From positions 58,484,681 to 58,548,680 of the forward strand of contig RSEF01000031.1 of the NCBI GenBank assembly GCA_003993805.1: DNA of 64,000 nt, given 5' to 3'. The translations under genes and the position numbers were made by a program. This DNA is from Himantopus leucocephalus (taxonomy: Eukaryota > Chordata > Aves > Charadriiformes > Recurvirostridae). Each line of letters begins with the position of its first letter. Position 1 is the first letter of the stretch. This document shows, one piece after another, positions 50,801 through 62,101 of this stretch. The notes below the pieces were generated by a model. The model was not told the DNA's origin. It did no database searches and saw only the letters and a list, made by a program, of their open reading frames with translations.

Positions 50801-53800
50801 CCGGCTGAAGTTACGTTGCTGTGAAAGAGGTGGAGCCGTCATGTCCCTGGTGACCCTTAACTTTCCAAAAGCCTTGAGGAGATACGGCGCATCCTCACGT
50901 GTCCATCATACGCTGTCCATGGGGAAAGCACCATCATTTAATTGTGCTTAGGGCCTTCCCCGTTCTTGGCTCGCAGACACCTGGCTGGTAGGGGTGTCCT
51001 TGACAAGCTATCCCCAGGCTCTCGGTTTTTGGAGAGTGGTGCAGCAACACTCATACTGGCTCTGCACAGAGCCAACAGATGTGCTGGGAGACACCAGCTG
51101 ATGCGGTACTGTCCCTGACCACCAAGGCACGCTCAGCATGTGGGGACCACCACCAGAAAGTATAGTTCAAGTTTTTCAGCTAAGAATATAGCCACACTTT
51201 ATGCTGGACTGCCTTCTCTCCACACTCCTCCTCAGGACTCAGAGTGCAGATTCAGCACGCACATGAAAGCACAGAAAGAAAATAAAATACATCCTCTCTC
51301 TTAAGAACAAGGACAGCAACTCACCTTAGGCAAAGCAGCCATCTCTTCACACTGACATTTAGCAAAGAACCCTCATTAAGAAGTGCCAACCCACTTCCCA
51401 CTATGTGTCATAGTGAATGGCTGAGTCCTTCCCTACCCTAACCCAGAGGCTCATTTCAGGCAAATGAAACCACATTTGTATGTCCTGTAAGCTCTTCTCC
51501 TTCCCACACATTCACACTGCCTCTGGGAGTTCAGGGAGTCAGGGTGGGGTACCAAAGCCCTATTGCCCACAAAACGTGAGATGAACTGATTTCCATGATG
51601 GAGTGAGCCCAAGAGTTATATACTGTTGAGGACCAGTCATCTCAGTCCTATTTTAAGGATGTCAGTGGAAGGCCAAACAGCACACAGATGTGGGCCTGGT
51701 CCTCTATACAGGAGTGAATTTCATCTCATTTCATGATTTGAAAGGTCTCTTACAGAAAGCAGAAATGAGAGAGAGGGAGAGTGCTTCTAGCACAAGAGAT
51801 ACGAGCCTCCAGAGTGCTCGCGTCCAGTATCCCACAAACCCCACGTACCCGACGCGAGGCAGTCCACCCTGAGCGCATTATCCCCAAAGCACAAGGTCAC
51901 TTGATAGGCAGGGAGGGAGCTCTCAGCCAAGAGCCGCCCTGCACAAAGCGATCCCCTTGCCCCACAGTGCAGACGCTGGGAGAGGGGAATATTAGAGGAT
52001 CAGGGACAGTGAGAGAAGCAGGGATGTCGGGGATGGGGAAGACCAGTCAGTCAATCACAGTCACTTGCAGCTTACTGTCAGGAGGAATGATCAGCCCATG
52101 CACCACAGGTGCTAGTCAGGTCAGTCAATGCACTTATGGGATGGACTCAGACACGGTGACAAGAAAGGGTAAATATGAGCTGGACAGGGAGGGAACCTAG
52201 TGCAACAGGAATCTCAGTTTCCTTTAAGGCTGTTTCAGTCCTTAGGGCAGCCCAGGCTCCCGAGTGACGAAACACCTGCTCTTCCTGATCCCCATCTTCC
52301 CACCCCACATCACTTGCGCAAACAGCAGAACAAGATCCAGTCACAAACATCTGAGACAAGCACACAAGCAGGGTAACATGCTGCTTGCATCTCATTTCTC
52401 TACACAGCTTTCTAAGAGGGGAACTATGCTGTAGACTGAATACCAGTGTACGGCAGCTTCTAAAAACAAAAACACAAACCAGCTCGAAAGCGTTGATACT
52501 GTTCATGAAGGAGAATGTGCAACAGGGACACTTGATTCCATTGTCAGATTGTCCTGTATGTCAATAGCCTGGATGCTGCCATGATAGAATTATTGCACTA
52601 TGCAAATGAACAAGGCATGTGCTGTTATTTTAGATATCCCTTGTAATTTAGTCTACAATGTAGTTCACAACAGTATTTCATTCTCCTGCACTTAAAAATA
52701 TATTTTGTTGCATAAATACATACTTGAAAATTAAACAGGCAGTTTGCAACACCCAGATATCAAAGACTTCAGTTCCAACTACCTGCATGAATACATGTAC
52801 ATTGTGCAAACCCACAATATCATAAATACATGCATGCGCGACTAAAAAAACAGAGCTTAAGCCATCCAAGTGCCCACAGCTCTGCCCAGCTAAATGTGCA
52901 ATCACGTGAACAGATCCAAGTGCATGTATTGTGCACAGCTGCATCCAGATCAGTCCAGTGACATCTATGTATGATCCCCATGTTGGACTCTTGGTTTGGT
53001 GTCATGAGAAGGCCACGTGGGAAAGCCTGCGCTAACATTGGTGCAGACTGTTTCGCACTGTGTGCAGGCCTGTGCTTTGGCACGCTGCCTCTTTCTTAAG
53101 TTCAAGGCCAATTTTTGCTCTTGGTAGCACTGAGCAAATCCCCCAAAAGCTGGTAGATGGTTCTGAAGGCAACCAATACGTCTGCAAATGACTCAGAGGG
53201 GTCTCAGTCTGCATTACCCTTTTGATGGGTTTCCAAGGCTGCAGTTGCTGAGCCAGGCTAACGATTCTGTGATACGCTGTCTCCCCCACTGGCTCTGCAC
53301 CTCAATTTGTGAGCAGATTCAACTCAGATTCAACTCAGTAATCCGGCAGAAAATTATCTAACTTCCCCCTTTTTCTGCAGCATTTTCTGCTGGGCTAGTG
53401 AGTTGAAATGACTCACTGAAGAGGTTTGACACCACATCAAATAAAGGTGAGCGGCAGGAAAAAAGGAAGGGAAAAAGAAAGGAAAAAAGCAAGCCCCATT
53501 TTGGAGCCAGCTACCCCCATCTTATGGAGATCACAGCTTGTACTGCAGAGCAAAAGCTCAGCTTTTACATTGGAGCACAATGTAGTCAGGAGCACAGCCA
53601 GCAGCCTGCAGTGCCTCACGGTCAGCCACCCCACGCAACCACCAGCACACAGGCTGTGCTGGACCAGAGCGGTACGGTGTTTTGCCAGCTGTCCTTTTGA
53701 TTTCATGGTAAGAGGTACTTGGTATCAAGACTCATGGCAGGAGACCCCAATCTTTTGCTTAGGCAGAGAAGAAGGCTTTAAGAGTTGGCAGCACTCGCCC

Positions 53801-55811
53801 CTGGCCACACTGCCGTGTCTTAGCACCAGGGAAGCTGCACACCTCTGCTGTGAGCTTGCAGCGTGCTGGTGGAGCGGGTTTGGCACCCTCAGTCGGAGTA
53901 CCGGGAGACAATTACAAGCAACTGAGTTGTCACCTGTCAGCTGAGCTGCAGCAACTGGGACATCTACTCTCCCGCCAGCTTGAAACAAAACCATGACAGT
54001 GGTTTAAACCAGAATTCTCCCTCCCAGTGGGCTAACAAACCTCCTAGGGCCTTAATACAAATGGTAATTCATTAAGCTGTGGTCACTCAATTCCTTGCAA
54101 CTGTCCACAAATGAAGACTGGGTAATATGTTATGCTAAATGCCCTCCAAAACTAATAAGTTTATTTTTGGAGTATGATACTACTTGGGTATCATATTCTG
54201 GGCGTATGTGTTTAACCACTTCAACAAGTAGTCTATTTGGGGCTGCCCCATCAGAATTTGCCAGGCAATCTGCCATCAGCAACAACTGGAAGCTGGAGTT
54301 ATTAAAGATGTTGCAAAGGAGAACAAAGCCATCCCTATAATATTGAGGCTAACACAATAAGTATGCACACTCCACAGCTTATCCCCCAACGAGACAAGCA
54401 AAAGTTGCTGATGTACCCTGCTAAGCCAAGGGTATCACAGACATTGCCTCACCCAGCACATGGGCTGGGCATTAGCACAAACCATCCTAATACTGTGGTA
54501 AACAACAACTCCAAGAGTATGTGGAGTCAAGAAGTCATGGGAAATGCTTTTTATGACCTTCCAGCTCAAAGCCCAAGAGTGCCTGTATTCTCTCTTCTGG
54601 GTCACTCTGAGCATTTTTTGGCTCCTGCCAAATGTAGCCAAGGTCTGTGTTGGGGCTGAATTACAGCACTGATGTGAAGCATCATTTCAAAGACCTGCTT
54701 GCAGCACGGCACATCCACAGCCAGTGACCTGCCTCCTCAGAGACAAGAATTGTGGAATTGCCACACAAAATAGTCCACTCTGAAGCAACACGTCTAAGGC
54801 ACATCCGCAGAAGATGTTGCCAAACTCTGAGCCTAATAATAGTGAGAGAAGCAATTTGGTTAGAAGGTCTGGTTTCCTGCCTTGTGGGGCTTGAGGAGAG
54901 ACATGAGACAGCCACATCTCGGGGTGGCTTCCTTCCCCTACAAGCTCAAGGCAGCTCTTCCCTGCAAAGAGGGGCAGTTGGGCCAGCAAGGAGAGGTGGG
55001 AAGCAGAGATCTGCTGCCCCACGAACGCCAGCTGATACCCAGCCTCCTGTTGCAGCACAGGAAAGGCAAGGTGGGGAAGTAGGTCAGATCCTGCAGTAGC
55101 TGCCACTGGGAAGTGCTGAGATGAGTGCCAGCAGGGGAGAAACAGAGATCAAAGGCTTTCCTAGAGGTTGGCTCCATGGTTGAGTTCTCACCTGGCACCC
55201 CTAGGGAACTCCTTGGCATGGGACCCCTGCACTCCAGCACATACTAAGAGCAGCTGCATGAGTCCTCACTGGGAAACAGCAAAGAAATCCCACAGAGCGC
55301 AGCACCATCCTTGCAAAACTATTTTTAACTTTATCACATTAAAAGCACTGCCATGAAAAGACAAGGCTGTGCTAACAGCAATCAGATGGCTGGCCTCATC
55401 TGGAAGCTGGGCAGCTGTCTTGATGACTGCACTGCAAGTCTTTTTATGCTTCCCTCTCCACCTACAAGGCAGATTTGCCGTGGCACTGAAAGACACGGAC
55501 ACAGCTTGCACTCACTTCAGTAGTGTCATGATTTGGTCTCAAGCCTCAAAACCAAATTACAAAAGCATAGCTCTGCAGTATGAATGACCACTGGTGCCCA
55601 CCAATTCACTGCCTTCGCTACAGCCCTGAGAGACAGAGGGCTGTAACTCAGAAGCTGTAGATCTGGTGGTTACACCACCACAGCATGCAAGACCCTGGGA
55701 CAGCCGGCACACGGGAAATCCTGACTTTGTACTAGCCTTGCTATGTCCAGAGCACAAAGAGATCAGAGCCAGTCTGTGTCACCTGCAGGAAGATTTGTGG
55801 GAGGGCAGATG

Positions 55812-55817
55812 TTTATT
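55812..55817 (-). terminator. KIAA1958: Candidate poly(A) signal for KIAA1958 end A
   Basis: TTTATT on +, AATAAA in gene sense. Reading down from the exon A stop at 57583, I find no earlier exact AATAAA, so this is the first consensus signal and gives a 3'UTR near 1.8 kb. An AT-rich TATAAA-like stretch at 57421-57455 could serve as an earlier weak site. Confidence 0.3.
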
Positions 55818-57582
55818 ATAGTGGAAATCTCTGCTCTGAGAGCTTCCAATGGCACATCTGCTACCTACCCCATCCCCAAAACAGACCTTCAAATAAAGCT
55901 TAAGCAAGGTGAAGGCATTCTGCCACCTCCCTTGCACACAGGAACATTTCATCCCAGCAACACAGAAAACAGGTTTTAAATGGCGCCAGGTGGGTTATTT
56001 TTACTTCTGTCTACTACCTTTGTTTTGCCCTTTCTTTGGAATTAGTGATGATTAAAGTCACTGCATAGTTGCAGACCTAAAGAACGTGAAGGATATGCAG
56101 GAATGTGAAGGAATAAAGACAAACAAGCACAAAGAAACACAACAACAACAACAAAAATCCCCAAACCCAAAACAAAAAAGCCCCTCAGTAACAGTTTGAT
56201 CCAACACCCATAGGAAGTCAGCTGAGGTTGACTCATTGACTTCAGTGGGCATTAGATCACCCCAGCGGACTTGTCTAAAGCCTCATCACAGCCCTAGGAT
56301 ATCCTAGTGGAACATAAACTAAGCTGAAATACTTGAGAAGTACCGTACATCATTTTAAAGGTCAAGAATTATAATCGTTCACTGAAATACTGAATTTGTT
56401 AGTTTTTTCCCCATACTTAGAGAAGAAGAACAATTAGTTGCCAAGTCAAATGTTGAAACAGTAGTGCTCATTATTTCAAGGCTTTAAGGACCAAATTCTG
56501 CCTTCAGATTCACATGCACATTTTCCATTGCCTACAATGGAAACAGATCATGTGTAGCTGACAAATTTGTTCTCCAGCACTTACAACTATCCAGCTTTTT
56601 CATTTTCTGTAGTAAATATGAAATTATCGTTAACAGTCTCTATGCTATTTTTTCTTGGATTTCAAATGACGGCTTAAGACATCTTTGATGCATTTTTTCT
56701 GTACAGGTTGGGATAAGATTGAGGATTTTTCTGTTGCATTCCCCAGAATACTGAAAGAGTGGCTCTAAGTCAGTAGATTTTACATTAAGTATACAGTGAC
56801 AAAATACTAACAACCCGTGCTTAAACAGTTAAAATTATGTGTATGACAGTGGTTTTGCCATTATACTTTTGCATATTGTTGAAAACAATACTTTTTAGTC
56901 TAAAGACCAGCAACATTTTTATCACAGAAAATCATCAACAAAAACAAAAGTTAAAAATAGCCTTTAGCTGACTTCAGGATTTTTTTCCCATCTGGCATAA
57001 ATGAGCCTCAGGAAACAAAATAAAAAACAGATAAAAATTGTTGTAAATGGTTTCATGAACTTACATTGATGTATCTCTTATTTCTTGGTCTTGCTGATCA
57101 AGAATAAGCCAGCAGGTAAGAAGCAGCAGCCAGTGATAAGTTTGTCTCCTCCACGCTGGGAGGTCACGTTAAAATAAGAAGTTGAAAAAATGCTTCAAAA
57201 TAGAATTGCTACGTAAGCCTCCCTGGGGATTTACACTCACTGATGTGTGCATGTTAAAAATGGTATTTCCAGTCTATCTGGTGTTGCCTGAGAACCATTT
57301 TTGTCCTTTTAAAATCTGCATTTATATTTTAACCCATTAGTACCTTTCATTTTTGTATCAACACTATAAATACTATGTTAGTAATACTAAACTATTTCTA
57401 TTGACTTATTTGTAAAAAGAAAAATATATTATATATTTATATACTTTTATAAAGTGAATTAACACTGGAGAGAGGGCTATGGGGGAATAGTGTACAATCA
57501 CAGTTGATGTGTATTATTGGGCACAAATTCAACGCTTGAAACAAAAAGGAAAAGAAAAAAGTGTTCAGGTGATATCCCTCTT
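55818..57582 (-). other. KIAA1958: Probable 3'UTR of KIAA1958 end A
   Basis: AT-rich sequence without coding potential lies between the exon A stop and the first AATAAA in gene sense. It includes an AT-only stretch at about 57421-57455, an ACA repeat near 56139-56156, and a possible ancient repeat fragment near 56235. The extent is inferred. Confidence 0.35.
56235..56260. repeat. Possible ancient amniote repeat fragment
   Basis: This segment carries the same 13-base core TGACTTCAGTGGG as the fragment at 13010-13035. It is followed by sequence like the 'attggatcagg' phrase of old reptile/bird repeats. A weak, memory-based assignment. Confidence 0.3.
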
Positions 57583-58628
57583 TCAAGCCGTGTCAGAGGA
57601 AGAGTCATAGGATGCTGACACTATGAAGTTGCCAGTATTGGAGTGGCTCGCCATGGACTGGGCAGCCTGCTGGCTCAAGTTATTGCAGATCAGCACCAGC
57701 TGGTTGCTCTGCGCTTCTGAGAGGGTGCTACAGCTCTGGTAGACGCTAAAGTTGGTCTTCCGGCCGGGGATGTTGCCTTTCTCGCACATAGTCTTTACCA
57801 TCTTGGCAAGCTTGTTTTTCCCCAGGGCTTGGCAATTGTACCAGTGAAGCGCAGCCAAGTTGACAACGGGTTTGATGGACAGGTAAAAAGGTGCGTCCTC
57901 ATAGCGCATGGCTGGAGGACGCCTCTGGGCATACTCCTTGTAGTCTTGCACAGGGCACGTCTGTGGGGAGTGCTGGGTGGCATACACCCGGGAGTCCGTC
58001 CCGCCTCTTTTGCTCTTGGCATTGACATCTCCATTGTCTGGCCCCATCCACTCCAGGTACTCCAACCCGGTTTCTGTCACCCGCAGCCGGATGTCTCCCC
58101 ACTTGAGGGTGGACCCATGGAAACCTGTGCAGTGTCCAAACGCCTTAGTGTTGTTTAGCCAAACAAGGTTCAACAGCCCTTCGGGATTGTACCGGCTCAA
58201 CAAGCCTCTTTTGCGCAGGATAAGCTCATCAGCAAAGGTGAGCTTCATGGATTTGTGTGGCTTGTTTCCTTTTCCTTTACACCTCAGCTCTATTTGCTTT
58301 TGCTTTAGAGCTTCCTGGGACCTCTTGAACTCCTTATCCCTCGTAATACTGTATCCATACCTGTGCTCTTTGAGATACCGCTCCAGCCCACACTGATAGT
58401 TGGCCAGACTGTTTGGCTCGTATTCAGACCCATCCTTTTGTCTGGCGTCCACAAAGAAGGAAGCAAGGTAGGCATCAAGCTCTTTGCAGGGGATGACATA
58501 GATCTCCCGAGTCTCAGAGGGGTACTTGGAGATGAGGAACTCTCGGAAATTGCGGAGAGCCGTCTGCGTGCTGCGAATGGTCTTCTCATTCTGCTCCCTG
58601 CTGAGCTCTGCCGCTCTCTCATCCTGGT
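57583..58628 (-). CDS. KIAA1958: KIAA1958 exon A, alternative terminal coding exon (second DUF3504 domain)
   Basis: In gene sense the acceptor CCTCTTCCAG ends at 58629. The exon runs 58628 to 57583: two bases completing an Asp codon, then 347 residues and the stop. It enters in phase 1, the same as exon B, so both can follow the same upstream exon. The product is a full-length DUF3504 / Crypton-type tyrosine-recombinase-like domain. Landmarks (Asp = residue 1): helical N-terminal part 10-45; DGS 66-68; SIT 94-96; FGHC 164-167; KWGDIRL 176-182; TCP 224-226; RRPP 236-239; PFYL 247-250; NFS 293-295; and an Asn/Gln/Ser-rich tail ending SSSDTA. The position of catalytic Arg I is Cys167, and no HxxR box is seen, so it is predicted inactive. 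Residues 46-295 align with exon C residues 1-250. The open frame continues upstream to 59052, but that part is intron. Confidence 0.92.
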
Positions 58629-61541
58629 CTGGAAGAGGGGTAAGAGGAAACACAAAGAAAGCAGAAGCAGTGAGTTTGTGCAATGCACTTTTCCCCAAAA
58701 TGAATTTCCTTAAAAAGGAAAAAAATGGGAAAAAATTAAAATCAACTTCACAAAGAGCACTGGAAAACATCATTACATACCTGTCACATGACTGAAAAGC
58801 CAACTTCAGTTTCACAAATGATGTACTAGAGTATGGCACAAAACCAAAGTGAGCTCCTCGTGATACTGGGGCACAGTTTTGTGCATGCAGATTTGTGGAA
58901 AACAGTCGGATTAGAGGCAATCTGCTTTTTAGAAAAAATGCAAGGTAGAATGTTTCTCTGCGGATCCCAATGCTGTGTGCAGGGCCCAATCTGAGTAATA
59001 AGCCCATTCTGAATTGCTTCATTTGTGAAACCAGAGGTTGTACTGGTTCCATTTTTTTTTCTACAAAAAATAACTAAATCATCATATTTATTACTGTAAA
59101 AATTATCTTTAATCAGACACATTTTTGAAGAGCTAAATAAATATAGACAGAAACATACAGTACAAAACAATGCAGCACATCCTAACAAAGGAGTTGGCAA
59201 GCAAAACTACTACAGAGGAATGTGTAATTTACAAATGTACAAGAATAAAAGAAATAGTTAATATGTTCACATCAGAAGATATGGAAGAAAAACATGATTA
59301 TACAGGCTCTCCACATAATCAAGCTGTCCTTTGACAGTGGAAGTACAATTATGACCATTTCTTTTCATTTTGCAGAAGATCAAATTCTGGAAACAACTTT
59401 ATATTGCTCTATACGGCTATACTCAAAGGTCCTTAGAATCACTGACATATCAAACCACAACATTCAGATGCTACTGCTACTAGGGTTGTTACTGGCAGCT
59501 GATTTTCAGACTGATCATGATAGGGATAAAAAGGAAAAGCTTTTTACATGTAAGTGATGTGTACTTAAGGACTGTTTCCTTGGCATATACAAACTATCCG
59601 TTTGCACAAGGATGCAGCTTACAAGCACGCAGGTGGAACTCTCATTATGAACATGACAAACCTTGATGGTTTTAGAAAATGAACAGCAAATGCAAAGAAG
59701 GAAAAATTCAATGATTTGACTATTCTCTGTAATTGTGAATGGAAAATTCTTTTTTCTCTCTTCCATCTAATAAGCAGAAGAGGGGAAAAAAGCAAGTTGT
59801 TTTGGGTTCTATCTCATTGCAAAACCCATACAATTTGGTGTCCTTCCAGCAGCACCATAGTAACACTTGCCAGGTGTCTCCCACCCAACATACGCACCAC
59901 AAAGTGGTATGGGACCAGGTGAAGTTCCCACTGCCTCTCTGTCATTCAGGCCAAGCTCATGTCAGGCCATGTGGCATACCCATGCTTCGCAGCAGTGCTC
60001 AGACACTTACTCCTCGTGCCCACTCTGCCCTGCAAGCTTGTTAACAAGGGAAGCAGGAAGGTGGCCCTATCTCCTTCCCTAGCCCACCTGAAATGTTTTA
60101 TGCAGTGCAGAAATGTTGGTGCACAGCTAGGCAGCTTCTAATTCCACCCATCTACAGAGCGACTCTGAAGAGAGTTCATCCCATCACCTCCATATCACAG
60201 CTGCAGACAGAGGCATGGGGAGTGACTTGCCCCAGTACTTGCCAGCAGGCCAGAAAGAGGGCTGAGTTTATATCCCCCAGGACCAGGTCTGTCTTCACTG
60301 CGAGGCATCCACTGTATTCATAGTACTCAATGAAACCTATTGAGAAGAGCCTATTGAGAGAGGTTCTCAAACCCTCTGCAAAGCACAGAGAAGCAGGGGT
60401 CTGCAGCTGAGGCCTTTGGACCATGAAAAATGCTGCCACAGAGCACTGAGGTTTGCTCGGACTGTGCTCAAGGGGAAAAAGAAGAAGTCACCAGCCTGTT
60501 TCAGAAACAGGTTTTAATACTGACGTCAGCATCAAAGAGCTCCTAGCAGCCTGCAGTGAAATCGCATGCTTTAGGCAATGTATAGGACAGATCCTTTCAT
60601 TATGGCTCGATGCAGGCTGGAAATAAAGAGACAACTCTGTTTGAAGCTCCGAAACAAACATTTACTCTGGTACCTTGTTCTCTGCACCCACCACCACTTA
60701 TTATAGCACTGTGTAAGTAATGAGTGCTTTGACTGACAGCCCACATTTTAAGTACTGTTTCAATATAAACAGCACATATAATGGCTCTGTTTTATACATG
60801 TCATCAATCACTACTTCTTAGAGGACAGCCTGTCACAACACAGCAGTGACACCCAGTCAGCCATTTATGTTATGGCATCTTTCCTTAATCTGCAAAGGAA
60901 ACTGCCATATCTGCATCTAACAGTTATAAAACCCATGCTGAATTAAAGATCCCCTGAAGTTGCATGAGTGAAACAGTACTCCAGAAACACTGCATTCCTG
61001 CAGTGCTCTGGTGTGTTACTCCACATGGCAGGTGGGAAATGTTAAAGATAATGGGTCAGCTTCTCATCCAGCCACATAAGGAGAGCTATCTCAAATTTTG
61101 ACTGTGAATCCAGACTGTAATAGTAGTTGATTATTCTCTTCCTGTGAGACTGCTCAAATATCAGGGATATCTCATAGCATGGCACAAATGCAGGGAGGCG
61201 CTGAGACCCAACAGACAGACTGAGCCAAAATCATCAGATGTCAGCTGAGCCACTGTCATCATCTGCATATGCCCTTCATCCACAGCAAAGGCAGATGATG
61301 CAGCTATGCCTAACTTAACTAAGACAGCGCTTTATAGCCTAGGATAGCTGAGGAAGGAGACATAATTCTTCATGTCATTAAAGTCTTACTTCTTCATTTA
61401 ACCAAGGAGATTTCATAGTGCTGAAAGAAACCATATAATCCATCTCCAGCTACCACGGAGACATAAATTGTATCCAGGCACGCTTTTAATAGAGCCAAAC
61501 TTTGTGTTTTCTGCAAATTTCATAATCTTATTCTCTATTAT
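58629..61541 (-). other. KIAA1958: KIAA1958 intron upstream of exon A
   Basis: No further KIAA1958 exon is visible between 58629 and the window end, so the large N-terminal coding exon lies beyond 64 kb. The frame open through 59052 has no splice or similarity support. A weak MIR-like patch lies near 60190-60245. Confidence 0.6.
60190..60245 (+). repeat. Possible MIR-like fragment
   Basis: The phrase 'ggcatggggagtgacttgcc' resembles the MIR core region ('aagtgacttgcccaaggtca'). Short and diverged; it could be chance. Confidence 0.3.
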
Positions 61542-62085
61542 TGTTGCGGTTGACCCTGGTCAGCACCTAAGCACCTCACAGCCACTTGCTCACTCCCCAC
61601 CCCAGAGGGATGGGGAAGAGAATAGGAAGAGCAACAGTGAGAAAACCCGTAAGTGAAGACAAACACAGTTTAATAACTGAAGAGAAAAATGAAACCCAAC
61701 CATCAAGTGATGCAAAGGCAGTCATTCACCACCTCCCACAAGTAGACTAATGCCCAGTCTCTGAGCAATGCCCTCCTCCCCTCAAAAACCCCTCCATTCA
61801 GTTTTTATTGCTAAGCATAATGTCGTAGGGCAGGGAATATCCCCTTGGTTAGTCTGGGTAGGCTGTCCCTGTTGTATCCCCTCCCAGCCTCTTGCCTACC
61901 CCAGACCCAGCTGCTGGGGGAACAGCATGGGAAAAACAGAAAGCCTAGACACGGTGCAAATCCAGCTTATCAACAGCCAAAACACTGCTGTGTCATCAAT
62001 ACTGGTTCAGCCACAAATACGAAACAGAGCAGGGTACGGGTGGCTATGAAGAAAGTTAACTTCATCCCAGCCTAGACCCAGTACA
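61542..62085 (-). mobile_element. Solo LTR of an endogenous retrovirus (ERVL-like, avian)
   Basis: The 544-base element starts TG and ends CA on either strand and is flanked by a perfect 5-base target-site duplication ATTAT (61537-61541 and 62086-62090). I recognise the overall sequence as an LTR common in neoavian genomes. On the + strand it opens 'tgttgcggttgaccctgg', has a purine-rich block 'gagggatggggaagagaata', and ends 'cagcctagacccagtaca'. In LTR sense (- strand) an ATTAAA poly(A) signal falls at 61674-61669. A 5-base duplication is typical of class III (ERVL) integrases, while class II elements usually leave 6. No internal gag-pol sequence or second LTR is present, so it is a recombined solo LTR. 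It lies in an intron in KIAA1958 sense, so its poly(A) signal could in principle act on that transcript. Confidence 0.88.
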
Positions 62086-62101
62086 ATTATGCCATTTGGA
62101 T

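Larger units (their letters stand above)
37430..55811 (-). other. KIAA1958: KIAA1958 intron between the two alternative 3' ends
   Basis: About 18 kb with no recognisable coding exon. It becomes intron when exon A is skipped and exon B is used. It contains one CR1 3' end (44284-44366), several A/T runs (44627-44642, 44894-44911, 46233-46245, 47741-47755, 47808-47832), GTAA and ACA simple repeats, and many short chance ORFs (largest 172 codons at 53426-53944). I recognised no nested gene. Confidence 0.6.

Noticed and set aside
53426..53944. 172-codon + strand frame
   Set aside because: No recognisable domain, antisense to the KIAA1958 intron, overlapped by equally long frames on the other strand, and starting in a purine-rich simple tract. 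Best seen as chance.
57795..58713. Additional frames on both strands over exon A
   Set aside because: These are shadows of the conserved coding exon in other frames.
58629..59052. N-terminal extension of exon A, open for about 141 more codons with a Met start
   Set aside because: A clean acceptor (CCTCTTCCAG) sits at 58629 and the recognisable protein starts right after it. The upstream residues are low-complexity and match nothing in the family. It is intron read-through.
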